From the NCBI GenBank assembly GCA_017409345.1, contig JAFQSX010000017.1:1-64000 (forward strand): a DNA stretch of 64,000 bases, in the 5' to 3' direction. Origin of the DNA: Muribaculaceae bacterium. Its GTDB lineage: Bacteria; Bacteroidota; Bacteroidia; Bacteroidales; Muribaculaceae. Under the pieces are notes generated by a model. That model was not told where the DNA came from, searched no databases, and saw only the letters and a program-made list of their open reading frames with translations. Of this stretch, positions 46,785 through 56,590 are shown piece after piece. The position numbers and the translations under genes are program-made. Every line of letters begins with the position of its first letter. The first letter of the stretch is position 1.

Positions 46785-46807
46785 TAACATAAATTAAATT
46801 CATCCGA

Positions 46808-47794
46808 ATGATTGAACGCATTGTAATTATCGATAACGTTGACCCGGTGAGTTTTTATGGCGTCAACAACTGCAATATGCAACTGATTCGCAACCTTTTC
46901 CCTAAATTGCGAATGGCTGCACGTGGGTCGGTAATAAAAGTTATTGGCGACAACGATGAGACTGCCGATTTTGAAAAGAAAATCAAAGAACTTGAATCTT
47001 ATTGCGCCAAATACAACCACCTCACCGAAGAGGTAATCCTTGAAGTCGTAAAAGGAGGTACACCTCAAGAGGTTAAAAGCGACGATGTGATAATCTTTGG
47101 CATCAATGGCAAGCCCATTTCTCCTCGTTCACCCAACCAACAATTACTTGTTGAAGCGGTATTGAAAAATGACCTCACTTTTGCTCTTGGCCCTGCCGGA
47201 ACAGGAAAAACCTATCTTGCCATCGCTCTTGCAGTGAGAGCATTGAAAAATCGTGAAGTGCGTAAAATAATTCTTTCTCGTCCGGCAGTTGAAGCCGGCG
47301 AAAAACTCGGATTCCTACCCGGTGATATGAAAGATAAAATCGACCCATATCTCCAACCACTCTATGATGCTCTTGAAGATATGATTCCGGCAGTGAAGTT
47401 AAAAGAATATATGGAAACCAATGTGATACAAATAGCGCCATTGGCTTTCATGCGTGGACGCACACTAAACGATGCTGTAATTGTGCTTGATGAAGCACAA
47501 AACACCACAACTCATCAAATCAAGATGTTCCTTACTCGCTTGGGCATGAACGCAAAAATGATTATAACAGGCGATGCTACTCAAATCGACTTGCCACGTT
47601 CAACCGTATCTGGATTGATGCATGCCCTTCGCGTATTGAAAGGGATTCCAGGAATAGGACATGTGGAATTTGGCAAAAAAGACATCGTGCGCCACCAACT
47701 TGTGCAACGCATTGTTGAAGCGTATGAAAAATGGGATAAAAATGCTCAAAAAGAGGATTCTACTCCCAATAACGACAATAAAGAAACAAATTAA
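46808..47794 (+). CDS. PhoH-family ATPase (PhoL/YbeZ type)
   Basis: 328 residues. The ATPase domain (about 110-310) has Walker A GPAGTGKTYLA and Walker B VIVLDEAQN. The N-terminal third resembles the small RNA-binding (KH-like) domain of the YbeZ/PhoL subgroup. PhoH proteins are cytoplasmic ATPases linked to RNA metabolism and ribosome maturation, usually with YbeY; no ybeY is seen here. First gene of a run with purC and menG. Confidence 0.92.
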   Translation: MIERIVIIDNVDPVSFYGVNNCNMQLIRNLFPKLRMAARGSVIKVIGDNDETADFEKKIKELESYCAKYNHLTEEVILEVVKGGTPQEVKSDDVIIFGINGKPISPRSPNQQLLVEAVLKNDLTFALGPAGTGKTYLAIALAVRALKNREVRKIILSRPAVEAGEKLGFLPGDMKDKIDPYLQPLYDALEDMIPAVKLKEYMETNVIQIAPLAFMRGRTLNDAVIVLDEAQNTTTHQIKMFLTRLGMNAKMIITGDATQIDLPRSTVSGLMHALRVLKGIPGIGHVEFGKKDIVRHQLVQRIVEAYEKWDKNAQKEDSTPNNDNKETN

Positions 47795-47809
47795 AAAAAC
47801 AAATATATT

Positions 47810-48760
47810 ATGGCTACATTATCTAACACCGACTTTAATTTTCCCGGTCAAAAAAGCGTATATCACGGTAAAGTGCGTGAAGTTTACAACATTGACGATG
47901 ACATCTTGGTAATGATTGCATCGGATCGCATCTCGGCTTTCGACGTTATCCTTCCTAAAGGTATCCCCTACAAAGGACAAGTTTTAAACCAAATTGCGGC
48001 TAAATTCCTCGACGCTACTGCCGATATCGTTCCTAACTGGAAGCTCGCCACTCCCGACCCAATGGTTACAGTGGGTTTGAAATGCGAAGGATTCCGTGTT
48101 GAAATGATTATCCGTGGATACCTCACAGGCAGCGCTTGGCGCGAATATCAAGCCGGTTGTCGCGAACTTTGTGGCGTGAAACTCCCCGATGGAATGCGTG
48201 AAAACGAACGTTTCCCCGAGCCCATCATCACCCCAACAACAAAAGCCGACGAAGGTCACGACGAAAACATTTCTCGTGAAGAAATCCTTGCTCAAGGCAT
48301 CGTGAGCAAAGAAGATTATGAAGTGATGGAACAATATACCCGCGCGCTTTTTGCTCGTGGCACTGAAATTGCTGCCGAAAAAGGATTGATTCTTGTTGAT
48401 ACAAAATACGAATTTGGCAAACGCGATGGTAAAGTGTACCTCATTGACGAAATTCACACTCCCGACTCTTCTCGTTATTTCTATGCCGAAGGTTATCAAG
48501 AACGATTCGAAAAAGGCGAACCACAAAAGCAACTTTCTAAAGAATTTGTACGCCAATGGCTCATCGAAAACAATTTCATGGGCAAACCCGGACAAGTTGT
48601 TCCTGAAATGACCGATGAATATTGCGAAAGTGTTTCACAACGATATATTGAACTATATGAGCACATCACAGGCGAAAAGTTCGTAAAAGACGAAGATCCC
48701 AACTTGAGCCAACGCATTGAAAAGAATGTGGTAGAATGTCTCAAAAACCTCAAAAAATAA
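47810..48760 (+). CDS. purC: Phosphoribosylaminoimidazole-succinocarboxamide (SAICAR) synthase
   Basis: 316 residues, the longer (yeast-like) form of the enzyme. It joins CAIR and aspartate with ATP to give SAICAR, the substrate of PurB encoded at 9263. [30 protein letters not shown] and the substrate loop RGYLTGSAW are visible. 15 bases after the PhoH gene and 12 before menG. Confidence 0.96.
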   Translation: MATLSNTDFNFPGQKSVYHGKVREVYNIDDDILVMIASDRISAFDVILPKGIPYKGQVLNQIAAKFLDATADIVPNWKLATPDPMVTVGLKCEGFRVEMIIRGYLTGSAWREYQAGCRELCGVKLPDGMRENERFPEPIITPTTKADEGHDENISREEILAQGIVSKEDYEVMEQYTRALFARGTEIAAEKGLILVDTKYEFGKRDGKVYLIDEIHTPDSSRYFYAEGYQERFEKGEPQKQLSKEFVRQWLIENNFMGKPGQVVPEMTDEYCESVSQRYIELYEHITGEKFVKDEDPNLSQRIEKNVVECLKNLKK

Positions 48761-48772
48761 TTTGACATTTTA

Positions 48773-49510
48773 ATGGACGTTAAAGCCGAAAAAATAAATC
48801 CTTACGACAACGATAGAGCAAAAACCGAACAAGTCAAAGAAATGTTCGACTCTATTGCCCCGGCCTACGACTTCATGAATCGTGCCATGACCTTTGGCAT
48901 CGACAAATGTTGGAGGGCTAAAGCCGTAAAGATGATTAAGGCTCATACTCCAAAAAACATACTTGATGTGGCAACCGGCACGGGCGATTTAGCGATTAAA
49001 CTCGCCCGTGACCTACGCCCTCAACACATTACCGGCATTGATTTGTCGGAAGGAATGATTACAATAGGCCGCAAAAAAGTTTCGGATGCAAAACTTAATA
49101 ATGTCATAGACTTTGTTGTAGGTGATTGTCTTGACCTTCCATTCCAAGAAAACGCTTTTGACTGCATTACCGTGGCTTATGGGGTACGTAATTTTGAGCA
49201 CCTTGACAAAGGCTATTGCGAAATGCATCGCGTACTTAAATCGGGAGGAGTTTTATGTGTCATTGAATTGTCAACTCCCATTTCTCCTATCATCCGTCCT
49301 TTATACAATTTCTACACTCGATGCATCATCCCATTTGTTGGACGATTGATTTCTAAAGATGTTCGTGCCTACAGTTATCTACCCGAAAGCATTGCCGCCG
49401 TACCGCAAGGCGATGAAATGCTTCACCTCATGCGTGAAGCCGGATTTAACGATTGTAGTTTCAAACGCTTAACATTTGGAACTTGCACAATCTATTTGGC
49501 TGTAAAATAG
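48773..49510 (+). CDS. menG: Demethylmenaquinone / 2-polyprenyl-benzoquinol methyltransferase
   Basis: 245 residues. SAM-dependent methyltransferase of the UbiE/MenG family: FDSIAPAYDFMNRAMTFGID at the start, SAM motif DVATGTGDLAIKLA and the downstream signature YGVRNFEHLDKG. In an anaerobic Bacteroidales member it performs the last step of menaquinone synthesis. No other men genes are nearby. Confidence 0.94.
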   Translation: MDVKAEKINPYDNDRAKTEQVKEMFDSIAPAYDFMNRAMTFGIDKCWRAKAVKMIKAHTPKNILDVATGTGDLAIKLARDLRPQHITGIDLSEGMITIGRKKVSDAKLNNVIDFVVGDCLDLPFQENAFDCITVAYGVRNFEHLDKGYCEMHRVLKSGGVLCVIELSTPISPIIRPLYNFYTRCIIPFVGRLISKDVRAYSYLPESIAAVPQGDEMLHLMREAGFNDCSFKRLTFGTCTIYLAVK

Positions 49511-49541
49511 AGTTTCACCTATCTCATCATATTGTTGACTT

Positions 49542-50999
49542 ATGAAAATCTTAACTAATATTTTATTATCTTGTTTGTTTTGTTGTATAGCATCAACATC
49601 TTCGGCCCAAGGTGTTATATATCGACCACCCATTGTGCGCGTACAACCCACATTGGTTGGAGACACAACTTCATCACCGATTACTACAACAAAATTTTAT
49701 AATGACACTCTCATTGTTGACTCAATGGTAATGCGCAATCGCCCTAAAACAATGCGCAAAGCCACCGAACTCGACACACTCTTAAACCAGTTAAAAGCAA
49801 AATTGGAATCGCCCGATTTTTATAATATTGAAGTAGATACAACCATTGAAACTCTCCCTATACCCATTTACTTTTTCCGCCAACCCGTGTTTTGTGGTTA
49901 TGATGCCAATCTTGACACAGAGATCAACACTTATAAATCCGCTCAATGCAATACCGATAGTTCTTTAACATGGTTAAATCAAAAGATTCAACATAATCGT
50001 CATCTTGAGAGCATCAAACAAAAATACATGATTAACCACCCTCAAACGGTAAGATATAACATGGAGACTCTTCCTATAGCACCCAAGCGTGTATTCTCCA
50101 AGATTGACCCTCGCGACTCTAAAATTACCGTGCAACAACAAGATTTGTCATCAATCTCTACCACTTTTGAAAATGCCGAAATAAAACGTCGAAATTGGCT
50201 ACATTCGTTTAATGGATCTTTACAATTCTCCCAAGCATATAATTCTCCCAACTGGTATCAAGGTGGTAACAACAACCTCAACATGTTGCTCAATGCCGAA
50301 TTCAACATCAAACTCAACGAAGCATTTCATCCCAATTTACTCTTTGAAACAAACATCAAATATAAATTGGCAATGAATAGTGCTCCTGAAGACACAATCC
50401 GCAATTATAGTATCAGTGATGATATTTTCCAAATCAACAGCAAATTTGGGGTTCGTGCAGCCAAGCGTTGGTTCTACTCTGTACAAGTGCAATTCAAAAC
50501 ACAATTACTCAACGGATACAAGACCAACACCAATGATTTAAAAGCATCATTCCTTTCTCCCGGAGAACTAAATGTGGGTCTCGGTATGACCTACAACTAT
50601 GCCAACGAAAAGAAAACGTTTACCTTTGACGCGTCAGTTTCACCACTTTCATACAACATGAAAACGTGCACCAATTGGCGCATGGACGAAACGGCATTTG
50701 GCATCCATGAAGGGAAAAAGACAGTTAGCGAAATGGGTTCCAGTGGTGAAGCAAAACTCAATTGGCGCATTTCTCACAACATATCATTAGCCACCCGATT
50801 ATTTGCGTTTACCGATTACTCATATTTCCAAGGCGATTTAGAAAACACTCTTTCTTTTGCAATAAATCGATTCCTCTCAACTCAAATAAACGTGATTCTT
50901 CGTTATGATACAAGCGTACCTAGCGACATAAAGTGGCACAAACTACAATTAAAAGAGATATTGAGTTTTGGGTTTGCTTATAGTTTTAAAAACTTATAA
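49542..50999 (+). CDS. DUF3078 outer-membrane beta-barrel protein
   Basis: 485 residues with signal peptide (about 1-22, ending SSAQG). The C-terminal half (about 215-485) is made of alternating amphipathic strands (WLHSFNGSLQFSQAYNSPNW, GGNNNLNMLLNAEF) and ends in a barrel-like strand, matching DUF3078, a Bacteroidota-specific family placed in the outer membrane. Function is not known. It lies 31 bases after menG and three before the next gene, so it is in the same transcript. Confidence 0.85.
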   Translation: MKILTNILLSCLFCCIASTSSAQGVIYRPPIVRVQPTLVGDTTSSPITTTKFYNDTLIVDSMVMRNRPKTMRKATELDTLLNQLKAKLESPDFYNIEVDTTIETLPIPIYFFRQPVFCGYDANLDTEINTYKSAQCNTDSSLTWLNQKIQHNRHLESIKQKYMINHPQTVRYNMETLPIAPKRVFSKIDPRDSKITVQQQDLSSISTTFENAEIKRRNWLHSFNGSLQFSQAYNSPNWYQGGNNNLNMLLNAEFNIKLNEAFHPNLLFETNIKYKLAMNSAPEDTIRNYSISDDIFQINSKFGVRAAKRWFYSVQVQFKTQLLNGYKTNTNDLKASFLSPGELNVGLGMTYNYANEKKTFTFDASVSPLSYNMKTCTNWRMDETAFGIHEGKKTVSEMGSSGEAKLNWRISHNISLATRLFAFTDYSYFQGDLENTLSFAINRFLSTQINVILRYDTSVPSDIKWHKLQLKEILSFGFAYSFKNL

Positions 51000-51002
51000 T
51001 AC

Positions 51003-51617
51003 ATGACTCGCAATCATTTGCGACATATAATCTTCGCCTTATTAACACTCGTCATTTCGCATGCGACATCGGCTCACATTTTAGATGCGCTTCCCGAAGA
51101 ATCACAAGTGCTGAACGGATATCAATATGATTCGGTAGTAACTCGTTTAGACCAATCTCCACTACACGACATTGAAGGAGTGTGGCAATTTATTGATAAT
51201 GGTGCGACAATCGTTATTGAACGATTTGATCCCGACGTTGTTGCCGGTTATCAAGCAAACATCTATCGCATAGTCATCATTAAATCGCCCATGCTTTCGA
51301 TTGAAAACGGCACGCTAATGGGATACATTTCCAATACTGCAAAACGTAATTGCTATGAAGGCAAACTATACACTAAAGGTAGCCTTAATGGAATATTATC
51401 AAAACCTCAAACGTTCACGCTCAATCTGACCGATGATTACCTACTATCATTTCACGAATATAAAACCGAAGTAAAAATTGACCTATGGCGATGGATTCCA
51501 TATATGTATCGAGTGGGATTTTCCATTAAAAACACTCGTCCCAAAGGACTTGATGGATGCGTACGCATATATCCACAATCTACGACCCATCCACCTCTTA
51601 ACCCTCGTTATCTATGA
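51003..51617 (+). CDS. Exported protein of unknown function
   Basis: 204 residues with a signal peptide (about 1-24, ending ATSA). The rest is beta-rich (DIEGVWQFIDNGATIVIERF) and I do not recognise a family; the GVWQF..GATIVIE opening recalls lipocalin-like folds. It starts three bases after the DUF3078 gene and overlaps the next gene by ATGA, so the three are translated together and may act together at the envelope. Confidence 0.7.
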   Translation: MTRNHLRHIIFALLTLVISHATSAHILDALPEESQVLNGYQYDSVVTRLDQSPLHDIEGVWQFIDNGATIVIERFDPDVVAGYQANIYRIVIIKSPMLSIENGTLMGYISNTAKRNCYEGKLYTKGSLNGILSKPQTFTLNLTDDYLLSFHEYKTEVKIDLWRWIPYMYRVGFSIKNTRPKGLDGCVRIYPQSTTHPPLNPRYL

Positions 51618-52066
51618 AACTTTACTCCATCATATTAATTCTTTGTGCCATTGCAATTAACTGTTCGGCTCAACGCACTACGCGTAAAAATCTCAAACCT
51701 ATAAATAATCACGCGATGACCATTGCAGGTGACACAATAAGGGACATCAGAGCCAACTTGCTTAAAATCACAGGATATGACAAACCGTTAAACTCTAATA
51801 AAGAAACGTTTTTCGCCTCTAATAATGGCACATCAACCATCACTGCGATGAATATCACTTTCAACTATTTTGATAGTCAAAATCGCCAACTACACTCGGC
51901 GTCACACACCATTGAATGTTCCATTCCCCCTGGAGAAACTCGTCAATTATCGGTATCATCGTGGGACAAGCAGAAGTCATTCTTCTACTATCGTAGTGCC
52001 AAACCTCGCCGAAAAGCAGCACCATATAGTGTTACCCACACAATTAATTTCGTAATTTCTCATTAG
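51614..52066 (+). CDS. Small exported protein with FxLYD-like domain
   Basis: 150 residues with signal peptide (about 1-19, ending NCSAQ; the Cys is not in a good lipobox). Residues about 65-115 (FFASNNGTSTITAMNITFNY, then SIPPGETRQLSVSSW) resemble FxLYD-type Ig-like folds that bind at the envelope. It overlaps the preceding gene by four bases. No function is assigned. Confidence 0.7.
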   Translation: MKLYSIILILCAIAINCSAQRTTRKNLKPINNHAMTIAGDTIRDIRANLLKITGYDKPLNSNKETFFASNNGTSTITAMNITFNYFDSQNRQLHSASHTIECSIPPGETRQLSVSSWDKQKSFFYYRSAKPRRKAAPYSVTHTINFVISH

Positions 52067-52088
52067 TCACAATAACTTTTGCAAAAAA

Positions 52089-53423
52089 ATGACTCATAAA
52101 ACCATACCCAACATCAGTTGCAAATATTTCAACGAGAAGGAAGAAACTCTTTCGCGACAACAAATTGAGACGTTGCAACTTGAACGACTGCAAGCCACTG
52201 TGAAGCATTGCATGAACTCTCCGTTCTATAAAGCACGTTTTGAAGAAGCCGGCCTTAAACCCGAAGACATCACAACGCTTGAAGATATTCGCAAAATCCC
52301 ATTCACCACAAAACAAGATTTACGCGACACCTATCCATTCGGAATGGCAAGCACTTCGCTAAAGGACTGCATACGCCTACATTCATCAAGTGGCACAACA
52401 GGCAACCCCACCGTTATACTTCACACTCAAAACGACATTGACGAATGGGCCAACCAAGTGGCACGCAACCTGTGGATGGTGGGACTTCGCCCCGATGATG
52501 TGTTCCAAAACTCATCGGGATACGGAATGTTTACCGGAGGACTTGGCTTTCAATATGGAGCAGAACGTGTAGGCATGCTTACCATACCTGCCGCCGCCGG
52601 GAATTCGCTTCGCCAAATAAAATTCATGACCGACTTCGGCACTACAGCAGTGCATGCCGTTCCCTCTTATGTTACAAGATTAAAAGAAGTAATGGATCAA
52701 GTGGGAATAGACCCCCGAAAAGACACTAAACTTCGTGTGCTCGCAATCGGTGCCGAGCCTCACTCCGAAGAGCAACGCCGTCGCATCGAGGATATGATGG
52801 GTGTGAAAGCCTACAACTCTTTTGGGATGTCGGAGATGTGTGGACCGGGCGTAGGCTTTGAATGTCCCGAACAAAACGGTCTACACTTTTGGGAAGACTA
52901 CTACATTGTTGAAATTGTCGATCCCGAAACATTAGAACCCGTAGCCGACGGCGAAATAGGCGAATTGGTTCTTACTACATTGTGCCGCGAAGCGATGCCT
53001 CTTCTTCGCTATCGCACTCGCGACCTCACCCGTGTATTGGGGCGCAGTTGTCCTTGTGGCAGAAACCACGTGAGAATCGACCGTATGAAAGGACGTTCCG
53101 ACGATATGATTGTGCTTCGTGGAGTAAATATCTTCCCTATTCAGATAGAAAAGATTCTCATGCAATTCCCCGAGTTGGCAAACAACTATCTTATCACTCT
53201 CACCACCGATGAAGATAATGATAATATGACAGTAGAAGTGGAACTTGAAGAACTCTTTACCGACGACTTCCAACGATTGCTCAAACTCACAAGCGATGTG
53301 AAACGTGCATTGAAAGACGAAATATTGCTCACCCCTCATGTGAAACTCGTGCCCAAAGGCTCATTGCCCGTCTCTGAAGGCAAGGCAGTGCGTGTAGTGG
53401 ACAAACGCACAGTGTATCAATAA
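52089..53423 (+). CDS. paaK: Phenylacetate-CoA ligase family protein
   Basis: 444 residues, full length. Adenylate-forming enzyme that joins an aryl-acetic acid to CoA using ATP. Visible are the ATP loop SSGTTGNPTVI, FGMSEMCGPG, YRTRDLTRVL and the C-terminal Lys-containing KGSLPVSEGKAVRV. A following ACT-domain gene is its common partner in anaerobes, where the substrate is often an aryl acid from amino acid breakdown; the true substrate is not shown. Confidence 0.9.
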   Translation: MTHKTIPNISCKYFNEKEETLSRQQIETLQLERLQATVKHCMNSPFYKARFEEAGLKPEDITTLEDIRKIPFTTKQDLRDTYPFGMASTSLKDCIRLHSSSGTTGNPTVILHTQNDIDEWANQVARNLWMVGLRPDDVFQNSSGYGMFTGGLGFQYGAERVGMLTIPAAAGNSLRQIKFMTDFGTTAVHAVPSYVTRLKEVMDQVGIDPRKDTKLRVLAIGAEPHSEEQRRRIEDMMGVKAYNSFGMSEMCGPGVGFECPEQNGLHFWEDYYIVEIVDPETLEPVADGEIGELVLTTLCREAMPLLRYRTRDLTRVLGRSCPCGRNHVRIDRMKGRSDDMIVLRGVNIFPIQIEKILMQFPELANNYLITLTTDEDNDNMTVEVELEELFTDDFQRLLKLTSDVKRALKDEILLTPHVKLVPKGSLPVSEGKAVRVVDKRTVYQ

Positions 53424-53439
53424 AAAACTATGATACTCT

Positions 53440-53476
53440 ACTTTCCTAAAATTACATTGTAATTTTTAGTGGAAGT
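53440..53476. repeat. Long A/T-rich hairpin between paaK and the ACT-domain gene
   Basis: ACTTTCCTAAAATTACA pairs imperfectly with TGTAATTTTTAGTGGAAGT. No T-run follows, so it is more likely an mRNA-processing or attenuating structure than a full terminator. Confidence 0.4.
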
Positions 53477-53539
53477 ACCCCAAAGGGAGAAGCATAATTC
53501 ATTATTCAAAGAAATAACGACATTAACCATTAAACCGAT

Positions 53540-53959
53540 ATGACAATAAAACAACTTTCAATTTTCATTGAAAATAAAGGAGGGACTCTGATAAAAGTGC
53601 TTGATTTATTAAGCAAAGCCAACATTCAAATCATAGCATCTACCATTGCCGACACAAAAGACTATGGCATTTATCGTGTGCTATGCAACAACCCTTCACA
53701 AGCCTACTCCATTCTCAAAGATGCCGGAATAAACGTGCAGTTGGCCGATGTCATAGCATTGAGCATCGACGACGAACCGGGACACGCGGCTAATGCGATC
53801 AAAACACTATCCGACAATGGGATAAGTATTCTATACATGTATTCATTCCTTTGGCGAAGCAAAGGAGTGTTGGTATTCCGTGCCGACCCTGCCGAAAAAG
53901 CAAAAGAAACAATTATGCTTAATAAACTCAGCTTCCTCACCGAAGCCGATTTCGCATAA
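53540..53959 (+). CDS. ACT-domain protein (paired ACT domains)
   Basis: 139 residues made of two ACT domains (about 1-70 and 71-139): IKQLSIFIENKGGTLIKVLDLL and a second beta-alpha-beta unit with NAIKTLSDNGISILYMY. ACT domains bind amino acids and control enzymes or transcription. Stand-alone double-ACT proteins often follow paaK, suggesting amino-acid control of aryl-acid activation. Confidence 0.88.
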   Translation: MTIKQLSIFIENKGGTLIKVLDLLSKANIQIIASTIADTKDYGIYRVLCNNPSQAYSILKDAGINVQLADVIALSIDDEPGHAANAIKTLSDNGISILYMYSFLWRSKGVLVFRADPAEKAKETIMLNKLSFLTEADFA

Positions 53960-53965
53960 ACTATC

Positions 53966-54379
53966 ATGACTTTACAAGAACGACTAAACAACGATGACCG
54001 ATTTGCCAAAAGCATCGGTGCCCAACTCGTTGAGGTTCGCGAAGGTTATGCGCGTGCCCGGCTAACTATTACAGAGCAACATCTAAATGGTGCCGGGGTG
54101 TGTCAAGGGGGTGTAATATACACCCTCGCCGACTTGGCTTTTGCTGCCGTAGCCAACTGTCATGGCATACTTAGCCTTGGTATTTCAAACACCATAACTT
54201 TCATAAAATCGGCCCAATTAGGCGAAACAATCAATGCTGAATGCATCGAGCAAGTTAATCATCACAAGCTCCCCTATTGCGACATAAAAGTGAGCAATGA
54301 ACAAGGCGAAACACTCGCAATAATGACTGGCCTCGCCTACCGCATGAAAAAAGATTTTGAGTTTGATTCGTTGATGTAA
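53966..54379 (+). CDS. PaaI-family hotdog thioesterase
   Basis: 137 residues with a single hotdog fold. HLNGAGVCQGGVIYTLADLAF is the PaaI-type active-site helix, with the catalytic Asp in LADLA. It hydrolyses acyl- or aryl-CoA thioesters; next to paaK it could recover CoA from dead-end aryl-CoA. Six bases after the ACT-domain gene. Confidence 0.9.
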   Translation: MTLQERLNNDDRFAKSIGAQLVEVREGYARARLTITEQHLNGAGVCQGGVIYTLADLAFAAVANCHGILSLGISNTITFIKSAQLGETINAECIEQVNHHKLPYCDIKVSNEQGETLAIMTGLAYRMKKDFEFDSLM

Positions 54380-54465
54380 TCCAACGCAAAAGACAATACA
54401 CTCATCAAATGATAGAAAATTTTATGCATTATCTATGTGATTTTGCACAGATTTCATGTGCTAAA

Positions 54466-54498
54466 TTGTGGATATTTCGTGAAGTTGCATTAATTTTG
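54466..54498 (+). promoter_or_regulatory. Promoter of metG-ansA
   Basis: TTG at 54466-54468 and -7 TAATTTTG at 54491-54498, 22 bases apart; the ATG is 29 bases downstream. Confidence 0.5.
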
Positions 54499-54527
54499 TA
54501 GTCAGAAAATAAAAAACTTGATATATA

Positions 54528-56570
54528 ATGGAAAAGAACTTTAAAAGAACCCTTATAACCACAGCGTTACCCTACGCTAACGGTCCTGTCCACATCGGAC
54601 ACCTCGCAGGTGTGTATGTACCTGCCGACATCTACGCTCGTTATCTCCGTCTTTGTGGCAAAGACGTGGTGATGATTGGCGGTAGCGACGAACATGGTGT
54701 ACCCATTACTATCAAAGCTAAAAACGAAGGTGTTACCCCTCAAGACATTGTTGACCGCTATCATGGCATCATCAAGGAATCTTTTAAAGGTCTTGGCATC
54801 TCGTTCGACATCTATTCTCGCACCACTTCGGCTATGCACAAAGAAACAGCGAGCGAGTTTTTCCGTCGCCTCTACGACAAAGGAGAGTTTGTTGAAAAAA
54901 CATCAATGCAACTCTACGACGAAAAAGCCAATCAATTCCTTGCCGACCGTTATGTAACAGGCGAATGCCCTCATTGTCATAACGAACGTGCTTATGGCGA
55001 CCAATGTGAGGCTTGTGGCACATCACTAAATGCCACCGACCTCATCAACCCCAAAAGCGCAATCACCGGCAACACTCCCATTCTCAAAGAGACAAAACAC
55101 TGGTATCTTCCACTTGATAAATGGGAATCACACTTGAGCAAATGGATTCTTGAAGGTCACAAAGAATGGAAAACCAACGTGTATGGTCAATGCAAATCAT
55201 GGATTGATATGGGATTGCAACCTCGTGCCGTGAGCCGCGACCTCGATTGGGGTGTGCCCGTACCGGTTGAAGGAGCCGAAGGCAAAGTGCTTTATGTGTG
55301 GTTTGACGCGCCTATCGGTTATATCTCTAACACAAAAGAACTCCTTCCCGACACTTGGGAAACATATTGGAAAGACCCCGAAACTCGCATCATCAACTTC
55401 ATCGGGAAGGATAACATCGTGTTCCACTGTATCGTATTCCCTGCCATGTTGAGTGCCTACGGCGACAATTTCCAATTGCCCGATAACGTACCTGCCAACG
55501 AGTTTCTCAACCTCGAAGGCGACAAAATATCAACATCACGCAACTGGGCTGTGTGGTTACACGAATACCTCGTTGACTTCCCCGGCAAACAAGATGTGTT
55601 GCGTTATGTATTGACAGCCAATGCTCCCGAAACAAAAGACAATGACTTCACTTGGCGAGACTTCCAAGCACGCAACAACAACGAACTTGTTGCAATCCTC
55701 GGTAACTTTGTGAATCGTGCAATCGTGCTTACTCACAAATATTTCGGCGGAAAAGTGCCTGCAGCAGGAGAACTTCAAGATGTTGACAAGGCTGCATTTG
55801 CCGAATTGGCTGAAATCAAAGCATCGTTGAGCGAAAACCTCGACACTTTCCACTTCCGCGAAGCATTGAAAGATGCTATGAACATCGCTCGTCTTGGCAA
55901 CAAATATCTCCAAGAAACAGAGCCTTGGAAATTGGCGAAAACCGACATGGCACGTGTGGAAACAATACTCAACGTAGCACTCCAAATCTGTGCTAACATC
56001 GCTATTGCATTTGAGCCATTCTTACCTTTCATGTCGGCAAAACTCTCAAAAATGCTCGGTCTTGAAAAACTCGATTGGAACACCCTCGGCGCAAGCGATA
56101 TCCTCGCTGCCGATGCCGAAATCGCTCCTGCCGAATTGCTCTTTGAAAAAATCGAAGATGATGCCATCCAAGCACAAATCGACCGTCTTGAAAAGACCAA
56201 AGAAGATAATAAAATCAACAGTTGGACACCTGCTCCTCAACAACCCGATGTGGATTTCGACACATTTATGAAACTCGACATTCGTGTGGGCACAGTACTT
56301 GAATGTCAAAAAGTGCCTAAAGCCGACAAGTTGCTTCAATTCCTCATCGATGATGGTATGGAAAAACGCACTATCGTATCGGGCATCGCAAAATATTATG
56401 CTCCGGAAGATTTGGTTGGCAAGCAAGTATGTTTTGTTTCAAACTTTGCACCTCGCAAACTCAAAGGTGTACTCTCTCAAGGTATGATTCTCTCGGCCGA
56501 AAATGCCGATGGCTCATTGGTCGTATGTGGTCCAACAGGTCCTGTTGCTCCAGGTGCTCAAGTTAAATAA
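54528..56570 (+). CDS. metG: Methionyl-tRNA synthetase
   Basis: 680 residues, the long form. Class I signatures: HIGH in [10 protein letters not shown] and the KMSKS variant KISTS (DKISTSRNW). Between them a zinc knuckle CPHC..CEAC (about 145-160). The C-terminal 110 residues are an EMAPII/Trbp111-like tRNA-binding domain ([19 protein letters not shown]), which makes the enzyme a dimer. It charges initiator and elongator tRNA-Met. Confidence 0.97.
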   Translation: MEKNFKRTLITTALPYANGPVHIGHLAGVYVPADIYARYLRLCGKDVVMIGGSDEHGVPITIKAKNEGVTPQDIVDRYHGIIKESFKGLGISFDIYSRTTSAMHKETASEFFRRLYDKGEFVEKTSMQLYDEKANQFLADRYVTGECPHCHNERAYGDQCEACGTSLNATDLINPKSAITGNTPILKETKHWYLPLDKWESHLSKWILEGHKEWKTNVYGQCKSWIDMGLQPRAVSRDLDWGVPVPVEGAEGKVLYVWFDAPIGYISNTKELLPDTWETYWKDPETRIINFIGKDNIVFHCIVFPAMLSAYGDNFQLPDNVPANEFLNLEGDKISTSRNWAVWLHEYLVDFPGKQDVLRYVLTANAPETKDNDFTWRDFQARNNNELVAILGNFVNRAIVLTHKYFGGKVPAAGELQDVDKAAFAELAEIKASLSENLDTFHFREALKDAMNIARLGNKYLQETEPWKLAKTDMARVETILNVALQICANIAIAFEPFLPFMSAKLSKMLGLEKLDWNTLGASDILAADAEIAPAELLFEKIEDDAIQAQIDRLEKTKEDNKINSWTPAPQQPDVDFDTFMKLDIRVGTVLECQKVPKADKLLQFLIDDGMEKRTIVSGIAKYYAPEDLVGKQVCFVSNFAPRKLKGVLSQGMILSAENADGSLVVCGPTGPVAPGAQVK

Positions 56571-56590
56571 TAACTTCATTTCTCTCCCCT

